Source: Inquilinus limosus DSM 16000 (GTDB lineage: Bacteria > Pseudomonadota > Alphaproteobacteria > DSM-16000 > Inquilinaceae). From it: a stretch of 64,000 nt of DNA. The notes beneath the pieces were generated by a model. That model ran no database searches, was not told the DNA's origin, and saw only the letters and a program-made list of their open reading frames with translations. Shown piece by piece: positions 8,951-18,937 of this stretch. The DNA lies in the NCBI RefSeq assembly GCF_000423185.1, contig NZ_AUHM01000032.1, positions 1 to 64,000 of the forward strand. Reading direction: 5' to 3'. Every line of letters begins with the position of its first letter. Position 1 is the first letter of the stretch. The translations under genes were made by a program, and so were the position numbers.

Positions 8951-9427
8951 TCAGCCCTTCTTGGTGGTGGCGACGTCGTAGCTGGCGACCTGGTTGTTCA
9001 CCGGCTTATGATTTTCGTCATAGGTCGTGTACTTCAGGTCGACCTTGGTGAAGTTCAGCGTGATCTCTTCCGACGGACGGTCGCCGTTGGTGTGGACCTG
9101 GTAGCCGGTGACCAGCGCGTTGGTCAGCTTGTATTCCATATAGGTGGCGCCGGGGCTGCCGGTGGTGACGAGATGGATCGTCACCGTCTTGCCCTGGTTG
9201 CCGGTCGCCGCCGCCTCGAAGAACTTGAGCGACGAGCCGTCCATCAGCTTGCTGAGATGAACCTCGCCGACCACCGGCTCGGATGCCTCGCGGTTCTGGG
9301 CCGAACCCGAAGGGGTCGAGACGGAGCGGTGCACACCCCAGTTCAGCGCCGCGACATCGATCCATTTCTTGTGGCTCTCATGCGTCGCGTCGCCTTGGAT
9401 ACCATCGATCTGAACATAGATCGCCAT
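8951..9427 (-). CDS. hcp: Hcp tube protein (TssD)
   Basis: 158-residue Hcp1-family protein. Hcp hexamers stack into the inner tube of the T6SS and carry cargo. Characteristic features: N-terminal MAIYVQIDGIQGDA, the HESHKKWIDVAALNWGV beta-strand pair, GEVHLSKLMDGSSLKFFEAA, and EEITLNFTKVDLKYTTYD near the end; length is typical. ATG has a GAGGG-type ribosome site about nine bases upstream. It is divergent from the tss operon across a 540-base spacer and is followed by a very stable hairpin, as expected of a separately and highly expressed gene. Confidence 0.97.
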   Translation of the reverse strand: MAIYVQIDGIQGDATHESHKKWIDVAALNWGVHRSVSTPSGSAQNREASEPVVGEVHLSKLMDGSSLKFFEAAATGNQGKTVTIHLVTTGSPGATYMEYKLTNALVTGYQVHTNGDRPSEEITLNFTKVDLKYTTYDENHKPVNNQVASYDVATTKKG

Positions 9428-9967
9428 GATGTCTCACCCTCTCGTTGCAAGAAAAACGACATCCTCGGCGGCCGCGCCGCGAGGCATTGGTCGGACAGCA
9501 CCGGGACTACTGCAATCCGGAGCCACCAGTTCACGCTGTCTTGAAACGGGCCCCCTCCGGAAAACAGGTCAACGCCCGGATAAAAGCGGATCGTTGTGTC
9601 AACTTTGCTGTAGGAATTGAGGCAGGAAGCCACAGTTTCGTCATACTTTGGCGCGCATCAGTGGCTAAACACCTCTCATACCTGAGTACGTGGGTATCTA
9701 TACACAGAATCGACGATTCTGGAAGCTGCAAGACATTTGGCGCATAATCGATCTTCCGCGCCGGCCGCGGCGCTCGGGGGTGAGAGTGTCCGGAAAAGAA
9801 TCTTACGAGAAAGGAACACCCGCCGCGGGCCGTGACGGACTCGACACATTCGGAGATTCCCGCAGGCCGATTTATCCGCATTTCCGCATATGGAGCGCGG
9901 GCGGTATGCTGCCGAACGCCCGCCGGCGACCGCTTCGTCAGACCGATTGAACCGATGTGAGATCACC
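9428..9967. promoter_or_regulatory. Divergent control region between hcp and tssA
   Basis: 540 bases without a convincing gene and clearly less GC-rich than its surroundings, as expected of a control region. It must drive hcp leftwards and the tss operon rightwards. Seen: a perfect 7-base dyad at 9705-9721, a partial dyad ATACC...GGTAT at 9678-9697, a CATAAT at 9743-9748 that could be a -10 for tssA with a poor -35, and a TTGACA on the minus strand at 9597-9602 without a well-spaced -10. I looked for the GG-N10-GC signature of sigma-54 promoters and found none with correct spacing. Confidence 0.6.
9705..9721. repeat. Inverted repeat, candidate operator
   Basis: CAGAATC-GAC-GATTCTG, a perfect seven-base dyad with a three-base centre, in the middle of the hcp/tssA divergent spacer. 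A dyad of this size is typical of a dimeric regulator site. Confidence 0.4.
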
Positions 9968-11080
9968 GTGCAGACTCCGGACGTCCTCGACATCCAGTCC
10001 TTGACCGCCCCGATCCCGGGCGCGAATCCGGCTGGCGAAGATCTGCGTCAGGACTTCTCGGCCGGAGCCCCGTTCCAGCGTCTGCGCGACCTGCGCGGAC
10101 AGGTGCGCGCGCAGGAGCGCGCCGCGGATGCCGAGGACGACGCGGCCCAGCCGATCGCGGAATGGCGCCAGATTATCGCCGGCGGCGCCGAGCTGCTGGC
10201 GCAGCGGTCGAAGGATCTCGAGATCGCGGCGATGATGGTCGAGGGCCTCGCCCGGGTGCACGGCTACGCCGGGCTGCGCGACGGATTCCGCCTCGCGCAC
10301 GCCCTGGTGGAGCAGCATTGGGACGGGCTGCACCCCCTGCCGGACGAGGACGGCGTGGCGACGCGCCTGCGCCCGCTCATCGGGCTGAACGGCGAAGGCG
10401 CCGAGGGGACGCTGATCCAGCCGGTGCGGAAGATCGCGATGATTCGCGGGCAGCAGGGCAGCTACGCCCTGTGGCAGATCGTGCAAGCCGGGGAGATCGC
10501 GGCGCTGGAGCCCGAGCGCCGGCAGCAGCGGCTGGACGCGGGCGGCGTGGACCTGGATGCGGTGCGCCAGGCCGGGAACGAGATGGATGCCGCGACGGTG
10601 GCGACGCTGGTCGCGGACATTTCCGGCGCGCAGGACGCGTTCCGGCAGCTCTGCGCCGCGCTGGACGAGCGCTGCGGCCCCGATTCGCCGCCGAGCTCGA
10701 ACATCCGCAAGGTCCTGGAGGCGGCGCAGGACGCCGCCCGGCTGGTCCTCGGCGACCGCGTCCCGGCCCAGGGGCCGGCGGCTGCCGGGGATGGGGCGGC
10801 CACCGGCCATCAGGCCCCGCCGGCACCGTCGGGCACGGCGCGTCCGGCGGCCCTTCCCGGCGAGATCCGCGACCGCGAGGATGCGTTCCGACTGATCGAG
10901 CTGGCGGCGGCGTGGTTCCGGCGGATGGAGCCGCAGGCCCCGATCTCCTACACGCTCGAGGAATCGGTGCGCCGGGCGCGGCTGCCCCTGCCCGACCTGC
11001 TCGACGAGCTGATTCGCGACGAGACGGCCCGGGGCGATTTCCTGATCGCCGCCGGCATCAAACCCCGCAGCAGCGGATGA
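9968..11080 (+). CDS. tssA: TssA (ImpA) baseplate/cap protein
   Basis: 370 residues. TssA proteins organise baseplate and tube/sheath assembly. The ImpA_N domain is seen at about residues 10-130 (IPGANPAGEDLRQD, then EWRQIIAGGAELLAQRSKDLEIAAMMVEGLAR). The C-terminal part ends in a short conserved helical segment (AFRLIELAAAWFRRMEPQAPISY... LLDELI), the short-form layout rather than a long VasJ-like one. I chose GTG 9968 (VQTPDVLDIQSL) because the family-like sequence begins there; the frame is open to an ATG at 9890 but that extension is not family-like. First gene of a long operon with tssB 44 bases downstream. Confidence 0.9.
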   Translation: MQTPDVLDIQSLTAPIPGANPAGEDLRQDFSAGAPFQRLRDLRGQVRAQERAADAEDDAAQPIAEWRQIIAGGAELLAQRSKDLEIAAMMVEGLARVHGYAGLRDGFRLAHALVEQHWDGLHPLPDEDGVATRLRPLIGLNGEGAEGTLIQPVRKIAMIRGQQGSYALWQIVQAGEIAALEPERRQQRLDAGGVDLDAVRQAGNEMDAATVATLVADISGAQDAFRQLCAALDERCGPDSPPSSNIRKVLEAAQDAARLVLGDRVPAQGPAAAGDGAATGHQAPPAPSGTARPAALPGEIRDREDAFRLIELAAAWFRRMEPQAPISYTLEESVRRARLPLPDLLDELIRDETARGDFLIAAGIKPRSSG

Positions 11081-11124
11081 AGACCCGTGGATACGCGTAA
11101 CCCTGCAGTGACCCAGACGAGGCC

Positions 11125-11667
11125 ATGATGTCCAGCATTCACGACAAGCTCGAGCGCGTCCGCAAACCGCGCGTCCACATCACCTACCAGGTCGAGACCG
11201 AAGGCGCCGTGATCGAGAAGGAGCTGCCCTTCGTGGTCGGCGTCCTCGGCGACTTCTCGGGCGATCCGACCCAGCCGCTGGCCCCGCTGCGCGACCGCAA
11301 ATTCGTCCAGATCGACCGGGATAATTTCAACGACGTGATGGCCCGAATCGCGCCCGGCCTGAACCTCCGGGTGGAGAACACGCTGAAGGACGACGGCACC
11401 GAGATGGCGGTCCACCTGGCCTTCAAGTCGCTGGACGATTTCGAGCCCGGCGCTGTGGTCCAGCAGGTCGAGCCGCTGCGCAAGCTGCTGGAGACGCGCA
11501 ACCGTCTCCGCGACCTGATGTCGAAGATCGACCGGTCGGAGGACCTCGAGGCGCTGCTGGAGAAGGTGCTGCAGAACAAGGACCAGCTGGCGCAGCTGTC
11601 CAGCGCGCTCGGCGCCGAGGACGACAAGGCCGCACCCGCCGCGGATGCCGGCGAGACCAAGGAGTAA
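11125..11667 (+). CDS. tssB: TssB contractile sheath small subunit
   Basis: 180 residues, the usual length. TssB (VipA/IglA/ImpB) pairs with TssC to build the contractile sheath. The family signature is visible: N-terminal [23 protein letters not shown], then [30 protein letters not shown] and the helical [24 protein letters not shown]. Tandem ATG codons at 11125 and 11128 could both serve as start. It precedes tssC by three bases, fitting stoichiometric production. Confidence 0.97.
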   Translation: MMSSIHDKLERVRKPRVHITYQVETEGAVIEKELPFVVGVLGDFSGDPTQPLAPLRDRKFVQIDRDNFNDVMARIAPGLNLRVENTLKDDGTEMAVHLAFKSLDDFEPGAVVQQVEPLRKLLETRNRLRDLMSKIDRSEDLEALLEKVLQNKDQLAQLSSALGAEDDKAAPAADAGETKE

Positions 11668-11670
11668 GCC

Positions 11671-13176
11671 ATGGCCGTGGAGAAGAGCCCGCAAACCCAG
11701 GCCGCCGTCCAGACCACGGAGACGGCCGCCCCCAGCCTGCTCGACCAGGCCATCGGCGCCACCAAGCAGACCGAGCCGGAGCGGGCGCAGGAGCTGCTGC
11801 GCACGCTGACCGAGGAGGCGCTGAAGGGAACGGTCACCTATGACCGGAACCTGACCCGGACGCTGACGCACGCGATCAAGGCGATCGACGAGCAGCTGTC
11901 GCGCCAGCTGGCGGCGATCATGCACCATGAGAAGTTCCGCAAGCTGGAAGGCTCCTGGCGCGGCCTGCACCACCTGGTCAGCAACACGGAGACGAGCAGC
12001 ATGCTCAAGATCCGTGTCCTGAACCTGTCCAAGCGCGAGCTGCACCGGGACCTGACCAAGGCGGTGGAGTTCGACCAGAGCCAGGTCTTCAAGAAGATCT
12101 ACGAGAACGAGTTCGGCACCCCCGGCGGCGAGCCCTATGGTGCGCTGATCGGCGACTACGAGTTCTCGCCCCACCCCGAGGACATCGAGATCCTGCAGCA
12201 TATGAGCCAGGTCTCGGCCGCGGCCTTCGCGCCGTTCATCTCCGCCGCCGCGCCGCAGATCTTCGGCTTCAACGACTACACCGAGCTGTCCAGGCCGCGC
12301 GACCTGGAGAAGATCTTCGAGTCCCTGGAGTACACCAAGTGGCGCAGCTTCCGGGATAGCGAGGACAGCCGCTTCGTCACCCTGACCATGCCGCGCGTCC
12401 TGGCGCGGCTGCCCTACGGGGCCGCCACCCGCCGGATCGACGAGTTCGATTACGAGGAGGCGCCGATCGACGCCGGCGGCGTCCATCGCGCCATGGCGCA
12501 TGAGGATTATTGCTGGATGAACGCGGCCTATGTGATGGGCACGCGGCTGACCGACGCCTTCGCCCAGTACGGCTGGTGCACCGCGATCCGCGGCGCCGAG
12601 GGCGGCGGCAAGGTCGAAGGGCTGCCGTTCCACACCTTCACCAGCGACGACGGCGACCCCGACCACAAGTGCCCGACCGAGATCGGCATCACCGACCGGC
12701 GCGAGGCGGAGCTGTCGCGCCTGGGCTTCCTGCCGCTGTGCCACTACAAGAACACCGACTACGCCGTGTTCTTCGGGGCGCAGACGACGCAGAAGCCGAA
12801 GAAGTACGACCGGCCGGAGGCCACGGCGAACGCCGCGATCTCGGCCCGCCTGCCCTACATGATGGCGACGTCGCGCTTCGCGCATTACCTGAAGGTCATG
12901 GCCCGCGACAAGATCGGCTCGTTCCTCGAGGCGTCCGACTGCGAGGCCTGGCTGAACCGCTGGATCATGAACTACGTCAACAGCAACAAGGACGCCGGCC
13001 AGGAGGTGAAGGCCCGGTATCCGCTGGCGGACGCCAGGATCCAGGTCAAGGAGATCCCGGGCGCCCCCGGATCGTACAACGCCGTCGCCTGGCTGCGGCC
13101 CTGGCTGCAGATGGAGGAGCTGACGACATCGCTGCGGATGGTGGCGCGCATCCCCAATGTCGGCGGAAACGGCTGA
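11671..13176 (+). CDS. tssC: TssC contractile sheath large subunit, copy 1
   Basis: 501 residues, typical of TssC (VipB/IglB/ImpC). Sheath core sequences are present: [84 protein letters not shown], and the C-terminal [14 protein letters not shown] and [32 protein letters not shown] upstream of the ATG overlaps the end of tssB. A second, diverged tssC follows with a 20-base overlap; this copy is closer to the canonical family sequence and is presumably the main sheath subunit. Confidence 0.97.
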   Translation: MAVEKSPQTQAAVQTTETAAPSLLDQAIGATKQTEPERAQELLRTLTEEALKGTVTYDRNLTRTLTHAIKAIDEQLSRQLAAIMHHEKFRKLEGSWRGLHHLVSNTETSSMLKIRVLNLSKRELHRDLTKAVEFDQSQVFKKIYENEFGTPGGEPYGALIGDYEFSPHPEDIEILQHMSQVSAAAFAPFISAAAPQIFGFNDYTELSRPRDLEKIFESLEYTKWRSFRDSEDSRFVTLTMPRVLARLPYGAATRRIDEFDYEEAPIDAGGVHRAMAHEDYCWMNAAYVMGTRLTDAFAQYGWCTAIRGAEGGGKVEGLPFHTFTSDDGDPDHKCPTEIGITDRREAELSRLGFLPLCHYKNTDYAVFFGAQTTQKPKKYDRPEATANAAISARLPYMMATSRFAHYLKVMARDKIGSFLEASDCEAWLNRWIMNYVNSNKDAGQEVKARYPLADARIQVKEIPGAPGSYNAVAWLRPWLQMEELTTSLRMVARIPNVGGNG

Positions 13177-14743
13177 TCTGTTGACCCAGGCGAGGTCCGC
13201 GGCCAGGCGGCCGCGCCGGCCCGGGCCCGGCGCGGCGCCGCTGGGGCCGGAGCTGGTCGACCGCATCCTGGCGGGCGGCGGCCGCGACGCCGCCGACGGC
13301 GCCGGGCCGGTCGTCGCCCTCCTGGCCGAGCCGCGCACGGCGGAGGCGCTGGCGCTGTGGTTCGGGCGGTCGCAGGCGGCCGAGCTGCTGGCCGACCGGC
13401 GGGCGCTGCTGGCGGCGCTCGACCGCGACATCGCCTGGATCGACGCGCTGATCTCGGCCCAGCTCGACGTCATCCTGCACGCGCCCCGGCTGCAGCGGCT
13501 GGAGGCCAGCTGGCGCGGCGTCGCCTATCTGGTCGAGATCGCCTCCGGCACGGCGGCGGCCAAGATCCGGATCCTCGACATCGACTGGGCCGAGGTGTGC
13601 CGCGACCTGCAGCGGGCGATCGAGTTCGACCAGAGCCAGCTGTTCCAGAAGATCTACGAGCAGGAGTTCGGCATGCCCGGCGGCGAGCCGTTCGGCCTGC
13701 TGATCGGCGCCTATGAGCTGCGGCACAAGCCGGGGGCCGACCATCCGACCGACGATGTCGCCGGGCTGAAGGGCATGGCGCAGATCGCGGCGGCCGCCTT
13801 CGCCCCCTTCATCGCCGGCGCCCATCCGACCCTGCTGGGCGTCGAGAGCTTCACCGAGCTGGGCCAGCCGATCGACATCCTGCACGGCGTCAGCGGCCCC
13901 GAATACGTGCGCTGGCAGGGCCTGCGCGACCTCGAGGATTCCCGGTTCCTCGGCCTCACCGCCCCGCGGGTCCTGATGCGGCCGCCCTGGCCGGACGACG
14001 GCAGCCGGGTCGACGGCTTCCGCTACCGCGAGGACACCTCGGCCCCCGACCTGTCGGGCTATTGCTGGGGACCGGCCGTCTTCGCCTTCGGCGGCATCCT
14101 GATCCGCGCCTTCGACGAATCCGGCTGGTTCGCCGAGATCCGCGGCGCCGCGACGATGGGCGGCAGCGGCGGGCTGGTCACCGACCTGCCCAGCCTGTCC
14201 TTCGGCACCGACCGGGACGGCGTCGGCTACCGGATCGCGACCGATGTCGAGCTGACCGACGCCGCCGAGAAGGACATCTCCGACCTCGGCATCATCGCGC
14301 TGTGCCGGGCGCGGGACACGCCCTATGCCGTGTTCCACGGCAACCCGTCGCTGCAGCGCCCCAAGACCTACGACCGGCAGGCCGCGAACGCCAATGCGCG
14401 GCTGTCGGCGATGCTGCAGTACATCTTCTGCATCAGCCGCTTCGCCCATTACGTCAAGGTCATCGGACGCGAGCGGGTCGGCAGCTTCCAGTCGGCCGAG
14501 GACTGCCAGGAATTCCTGCGCCGCTGGCTGCTGGGCTATTCGATCTCGAGCGACACCGCGAGCGGCGAGCAGCGCGCCCGCTATCCGCTGCGCGAGGTCG
14601 ACGTGGCGGTGCGCGAGCTGGCCGGCCGGCCCGGCATGTATGGCTGCGTCATCCATCTGCGGCCGCATTTCCAGCTGGACCAGGTGGCGTCGAGCTTCCG
14701 CCTGGTTACCGAATTGGCGGCGCCGGGCGCCCGGGCCGCCTGA
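13157..14743 (+). CDS. Second TssC-like sheath subunit (ImpD-type)
   Basis: 528 residues, clearly homologous to the preceding TssC over its length from about residue 95: [95 protein letters not shown]. The first ~90 residues are an Arg/Pro/Ala-rich stretch absent from copy 1. Rhizobial imp clusters also carry tandem impC and impD, so this is the ImpD counterpart. Role unknown in detail; a minority or terminal sheath component is possible. The ATG overlaps the 3' end of tssC by 20 bases. Confidence 0.9.
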   Translation: MSAETADLLTQARSAARRPRRPGPGAAPLGPELVDRILAGGGRDAADGAGPVVALLAEPRTAEALALWFGRSQAAELLADRRALLAALDRDIAWIDALISAQLDVILHAPRLQRLEASWRGVAYLVEIASGTAAAKIRILDIDWAEVCRDLQRAIEFDQSQLFQKIYEQEFGMPGGEPFGLLIGAYELRHKPGADHPTDDVAGLKGMAQIAAAAFAPFIAGAHPTLLGVESFTELGQPIDILHGVSGPEYVRWQGLRDLEDSRFLGLTAPRVLMRPPWPDDGSRVDGFRYREDTSAPDLSGYCWGPAVFAFGGILIRAFDESGWFAEIRGAATMGGSGGLVTDLPSLSFGTDRDGVGYRIATDVELTDAAEKDISDLGIIALCRARDTPYAVFHGNPSLQRPKTYDRQAANANARLSAMLQYIFCISRFAHYVKVIGRERVGSFQSAEDCQEFLRRWLLGYSISSDTASGEQRARYPLREVDVAVRELAGRPGMYGCVIHLRPHFQLDQVASSFRLVTELAAPGARAA

Positions 14744-14768
14744 CGCCGGTAAGTGGGGAGAGATTTTC

Positions 14769-15566
14769 ATGACCAGCGCGAGCGAGCATTTCCAGGCGGG
14801 CCGCCTGTCCGAGGCGATCGCCGCCGGCCTCGCCGAGGTCAAGGCGAAGCCGGCCGACACGGCGAAGCGGGCCTTCCTGGCCGAGTTGATGTGCTTCGCC
14901 GGCGAGTTCGAGCGCGCCGACCGGCAGCTGGACGTCGTCGCCGACCAGGACCCGGGCGCGGCGCTGGGGCTGGCGCTGTTCCGGCAGCTGATCCGCGCCG
15001 CCCAGGCCCGGGCGGAGCACTTCACCGCCGGCCGCCTGCCGGAGTTCCTGGAGCCGCCGACGCCGCATCTGCAACAGCTGCTGGAGGCCGGCATCGCCCT
15101 GCGCGACGGCCGCGCCGAGGACGCCGGCCGGCTCGTCGCCGAGGCCGAGGCCGCGCGACCGCCCTGCCCCGGCCGGCTGGACGACACCGAGATCGCCGAT
15201 CTGCGCGACGTCGACGACCTTGTCGCCCCGGTGTTCGAGATCCTGACCAGCACCGGCAAGTACTACTGGGTGCCGATGGAGCGCGTGGCCGCGATCGAGT
15301 TCCACCCGCCCGAACGCGTGCGCGACCTGCTGTGGCGCCGCGCCTCGATGACGGTGGCCGACGGGCCGGAGGGCGACGTCTACCTGCCGGTTCTGTACGG
15401 GGCGGCGACCGCCGGTGCCGACGACGGCGCCCGGCTGGGCCGGATCACCGACTGGCAGGGCGGCGGCGGCACGCCGGCGCTCGGCATCGGCCAGCGCTGC
15501 TGGCTGGCCGGCGAGACCGCCGTCCCGATCCTGCAGGCGCGGCGCTTCGAAGCCCGGCCCGTCTGA
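14769..15566 (+). CDS. impE: ImpE/TagJ accessory protein
   Basis: 265 residues. ImpE-family (TagJ/HsiE) proteins bind the sheath subunit TssB and may help ClpV recycle the sheath. The N-terminal half is helical and TPR-like (FQAGRLSEAIAAGLAEVKAKPADTAKRAFLAELMCFAGEFERADRQ region), the C-terminal half has the ImpE signature FEILTSTGKYYWVPMERV and the closing GQRCWLAGE. GGGGAGAG lies about eight bases before the ATG. Placed between tssC2 and tssE as in rhizobial imp clusters. Confidence 0.92.
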   Translation: MTSASEHFQAGRLSEAIAAGLAEVKAKPADTAKRAFLAELMCFAGEFERADRQLDVVADQDPGAALGLALFRQLIRAAQARAEHFTAGRLPEFLEPPTPHLQQLLEAGIALRDGRAEDAGRLVAEAEAARPPCPGRLDDTEIADLRDVDDLVAPVFEILTSTGKYYWVPMERVAAIEFHPPERVRDLLWRRASMTVADGPEGDVYLPVLYGAATAGADDGARLGRITDWQGGGGTPALGIGQRCWLAGETAVPILQARRFEARPV

Positions 15567-15571
15567 CGACC

Positions 15572-16066
15572 ATGGCCAAGGACGACACCTTCCTGCTTCT
15601 CTCCGTCCTCGACCGCCTGCTGGCGGACGAGGCCGAGCCGGCCACGCGCGTCGGCATGCGGCGGACCACGCATTCGCTGGCCGAGATCCGCAACGGCGTC
15701 CGGCGCGACCTGGAGAACCTGCTGAACACCCGGGCCCGGCCGGTGGCCTGGCCCGAGGCCTATGGCGAGCTCCGCTCCGCCCTGACCGGCTACGGCATCC
15801 CCGACTTCACCGCGCTGCCGATGACCTCGACGGAGGATCGCGAGCGGTTCCGGGCGCTGATCGAGGCGACGATCCGGCGCTTCGAGCCGCGGTTCCGCAG
15901 CGTCTCCGTGCGGCTGCTGGAGAACGCGGAGGGCCTCGACCGAACCCTGCGCCTGCGCATCGACGCGCTGATGCATGCCGAGCCGACGCCCGAGCCCATG
16001 ACCTTCGATTCCGTCCTCGAGCCGGTGAGCCGCAGCTTCTCGGTGACGACGCGCAGCCATGGCTGA
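15572..16066 (+). CDS. tssE: TssE baseplate protein, gp25-like
   Basis: 164 residues. TssE is the gp25-like baseplate wedge subunit. Visible hallmarks: SVLDRLLADE near the start, RRDLENLLNTR (the conserved gp25 'DLE-LLNTR' motif), GIPDFTAL, and a beta-rich C-terminus RFRSVSVRLLEN. Start ATG five bases after the impE stop; the 3' end overlaps tssF by eight bases. Length is standard. Confidence 0.94.
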   Translation: MAKDDTFLLLSVLDRLLADEAEPATRVGMRRTTHSLAEIRNGVRRDLENLLNTRARPVAWPEAYGELRSALTGYGIPDFTALPMTSTEDRERFRALIEATIRRFEPRFRSVSVRLLENAEGLDRTLRLRIDALMHAEPTPEPMTFDSVLEPVSRSFSVTTRSHG

Positions 16067-17870
16067 AGACCTCCTCACCCATTATCAGCGCGAGCTGACC
16101 TATATCCGCCGCCTGGCCGGCGAGTTCGCCGACGCGCATCCCAAGATCGCCGGCCGGCTGCGGCTGAGCGGCGAGGCGACCGACGACCCCTTCGTCGCCC
16201 GGCTGATCGAGGCCTTCGCCTATCTCAACGCCCGGGTGCGGACCAAGCTTGACGACGACTTCCCCGAGCTGACCGACGCCCTGATCGGCGTCCTCTACCC
16301 GCACTACCTGGCGCCGATCCCGTCGATGGCGATCGCGCGCTTCGACTGCCAGGCGGACATGACCGGCCCGTATCACCTGCCGCCGGGGATGGAGATCAAC
16401 ACCGAGACGGTGGCGGGCGACACCTGCCTGTTCCGCACCGCCTATCCGCTGACCCTGTGGCCGATCGCCCTCGACACCGTGGCCTTCGGCGCCCGGCCGA
16501 TGACGGCGCCGCCGAACCCGCGGGCGGCGGGGGCGGCGGCGATCCTGCGGGTGGGCCTGCGCTGCCTGGGGGATGCGGCGACCTTCTCCTCGCTCGGCAT
16601 CGACAATCTGCGCTTCTACCTGTCAGGCCCGGCGCAGCAGGCCCTGCCGCTGTACGAGCTGATCCACAACAACTGCGTCTCGGTAGCCCTGGCCGACGGC
16701 CCCACCGATCCCAACCCGGTGATCCTGCCGCCGCGCGCGATCAAACCGGTCGGCTTCGGCCCGGATGAGGGGCTGCTGTCCTATCCGGCCCGGTCGCATC
16801 TGGGTTACCGGCTGCTGACCGAATACTTCGCCTTCCCGGAGAAGTTCCTGTTCTTCGATCTCGAAGGGCTGGAGGCGAAGACCCTGATGGACGCCGGCCG
16901 GCGGCTGGAGATCTTCTTCTATCTCAACCGCGGCTCGGCCGACCTCGAACGCAGCATCGGACAGGATTCCCTCGCCCTCGGCTGCAGCCCGATCGTCAAC
17001 CTGTTCCCCCTGCGGGCCGAGCCGATCGCGGTCACCCAGCTGGCCTCCGAATACCGGGTGGTGCCGGATTCGCGGCGCCCGGTCTCCACCGAAGTCTATT
17101 CGATCGAAAGCGTCGAAGGGTCCGACACGCAGGGCCAGGCGACCCGGTTCGAGCCGTTCTATGCGATGCATCACGGCGGCGGGCAGAAGGCGTATTGGCA
17201 CGCCACCCGCCGCCCGGGCCGCCGGGGGGAAGGCGGCACGGAGGTGTTCCTGTCGCTGGTCGACGAGGCGTTCGACCCGGCGGCGAGGCCGGGCATGACG
17301 CTGTCGACCGAGATCCTGTGCCTGAACCGCGACCTGCCGAGCCGCCTGCCCTTCGGCGGCGGCCAGCCGCGCCTGGCCCCGGCGGAGGCGCCGGCCGCCC
17401 TGCGCGGCATCACCTGCATGACGCCGCCGACCCCGACTCTGCGCCCGGCCCTCGGCAAGCACGGCCGGTGGCGGCTGGTCTCGCATCTCGCACTGAACCA
17501 CCTGTCCCTGACCGACGACGCCGGCGGGCTGGAGGCGCTGCGGGAGATCCTGAGGCTCTACGACTTCCGAGACGCGCCGGAGACGCGGGCCATCATCGAC
17601 AGCGTGCTGAAGGTGTCGAGCCGCCGCGGCTCCGCCCGCATGCCGGGCGACGCCCTGGGCGGCTTCGCCCGCGGCGTCGACGTCACCATCGAGTTCGAGG
17701 GCGAGCGTTTCTCCGCCGCCGGCCTCTACCTCTTCGCCTCGGTGCTGGAGCGCTTCCTTGGCCTGTACTGCAGCGTCAACTCCTTCTCCCGGCTGACCGC
17801 GACGATCCGCGGCCGTCCCCAGCCGCTGAAGCGCTGGCCCGCCCGCGCCGGCGAAACGGTGCTGCTGTGA
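16059..17870 (+). CDS. tssF: TssF baseplate protein
   Basis: 603 residues (VasA/ImpG), a baseplate wedge component that binds TssG. Hallmarks: LLTHYQRELTYIRRLAGEFADAHPKIAGRL at the N-terminus (broken here), DPFVARLIEAFAYLNARVRTKLDDDFPE, LYPHYLAPIPSMAIA, and near the C-terminus RGVDVTIEFEGERFSAAGLYLFASVLERFLGLYCSVNSF, of which only pieces are quoted: EFEGERFSAAGLYLF and YCSVNSF. Length is typical. Overlaps tssE by eight bases and tssG by four, indicating coupled translation. Confidence 0.96.
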   Translation: MAEDLLTHYQRELTYIRRLAGEFADAHPKIAGRLRLSGEATDDPFVARLIEAFAYLNARVRTKLDDDFPELTDALIGVLYPHYLAPIPSMAIARFDCQADMTGPYHLPPGMEINTETVAGDTCLFRTAYPLTLWPIALDTVAFGARPMTAPPNPRAAGAAAILRVGLRCLGDAATFSSLGIDNLRFYLSGPAQQALPLYELIHNNCVSVALADGPTDPNPVILPPRAIKPVGFGPDEGLLSYPARSHLGYRLLTEYFAFPEKFLFFDLEGLEAKTLMDAGRRLEIFFYLNRGSADLERSIGQDSLALGCSPIVNLFPLRAEPIAVTQLASEYRVVPDSRRPVSTEVYSIESVEGSDTQGQATRFEPFYAMHHGGGQKAYWHATRRPGRRGEGGTEVFLSLVDEAFDPAARPGMTLSTEILCLNRDLPSRLPFGGGQPRLAPAEAPAALRGITCMTPPTPTLRPALGKHGRWRLVSHLALNHLSLTDDAGGLEALREILRLYDFRDAPETRAIIDSVLKVSSRRGSARMPGDALGGFARGVDVTIEFEGERFSAAGLYLFASVLERFLGLYCSVNSFSRLTATIRGRPQPLKRWPARAGETVLL

Positions 17871-18901
17871 TCGAGCCCCTGGTCAGGCGCCCGACGGGAG
17901 TGGAGGCGTTCCAGGCCATCCGGCTGGCCGAGACCATCGCGCGGCGGCAGCGGCCGGGCCCGGACGGGCGCGGCCGCCCGGTCGGGGAGGATCTGGCCCC
18001 GCGCGAGGAGGCGGTCCGCCTGACCAGCGCCGTCAGCCTCGCCTTCCCTGCCGGGTCCGTCGCCGGCTTCGAGCCGCCGCCGGAGGGCGAGGCCGGCCCG
18101 CCGCGCCTGGCCCTGACCCTGTTCGGGCTGATCGGCCCGTCCGGCGTCCTGCCCAACCACCTGACGGCCGAGGTCGCCCGCGCCGTGCGGATGAAGCGGC
18201 CGGCGCTGAAGTCCTTCCTCGACCTGCTGCTGCACCGGCTGGCGTCGTTCTACTACCGCGCCTGGGCGAAATACCGCCTGCCGATCGCCTATGAGCGGTC
18301 CGGCCGGACCGAGGACGACATCACGCACGCCCTGTACGCGCTGGCCGGGCTGGGCCTGCCGCATCTCCGGCAGCGCCTGGCGGTCGACGACGAGACCATC
18401 GTCCACTATGCCGGCCATTTCGCCCGCTGGCCCCGTTCGGCCGCGGCGCTGGAAGCGATGCTGGGCGACTATCTCGGCCTGCCGGTCCGGGTGAAGCAGT
18501 TCGAAGGGACGTGGATCCCGCTGCCGCCGGAGGAGCGCAGCGCGCTGCCGTCCGACGCCGCACCGGAGGGGAATTTCTGCCGGCTCGGCGTCGACGCGGT
18601 GGTCGGCGAACGGGTCTGGGACGTCCGCGGCAAGTTCCAGATCCGCGTCGGCCCGGTCTCCTGGGAACGGTTCCAGACGCTGCTGCCCGGGACCGAGGCC
18701 GTCCGCCGCCTGGTCGAGCTGACCCGCCTCTATGTCGGCCCGGGCCTCAGCTTCAACCTGCGCCTCGTGCTCGACCGCAACGAGGTGCCCGAGCCGCATC
18801 TCGGCACCGGCGCCTTCCGGTTGGGCTGGACCAGCTGGGCGGTGTCGCGGACGCCGCCCGCCGACCTGTCCGACGCCGTGTTCGAATTCGACCCAGCCTG
18901 A
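17867..18901 (+). CDS. tssG: TssG baseplate protein
   Basis: 344 residues (VasB/ImpH). TssG completes the baseplate wedge with TssE, TssF and TssK. Family features: FQAIRLAET near the start, AVSLAFPAGSVAGFE, LTLFGLIGPSGVLPNHLTAEVA, FLDLLLHRLASFYYRAWAKYR, and VKQFEGTWIPLPPEERSAL. The GTG start overlaps the tssF stop (GTGA), a four-base overlap typical of coupled translation. Thirty-six bases separate it from clpV. Confidence 0.95.
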   Translation: MIEPLVRRPTGVEAFQAIRLAETIARRQRPGPDGRGRPVGEDLAPREEAVRLTSAVSLAFPAGSVAGFEPPPEGEAGPPRLALTLFGLIGPSGVLPNHLTAEVARAVRMKRPALKSFLDLLLHRLASFYYRAWAKYRLPIAYERSGRTEDDITHALYALAGLGLPHLRQRLAVDDETIVHYAGHFARWPRSAAALEAMLGDYLGLPVRVKQFEGTWIPLPPEERSALPSDAAPEGNFCRLGVDAVVGERVWDVRGKFQIRVGPVSWERFQTLLPGTEAVRRLVELTRLYVGPGLSFNLRLVLDRNEVPEPHLGTGAFRLGWTSWAVSRTPPADLSDAVFEFDPA

Positions 18902-18937
18902 TTCCGCCGCACGCATTTCAGCAGAAGAGATCACGCC

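Noticed and set aside
9428-9967. Sigma-54 (-24/-12) promoter for hcp or tssA
   Set aside because: Near matches such as TGGCTCCGGATTGCA on the minus strand have nine rather than ten bases between the GG and GC; no correctly spaced site found.
13157-14743. Frameshifted remnant of tssC
   Set aside because: The frame is intact over 528 codons with conserved sheath motifs throughout, so it is a real second gene.
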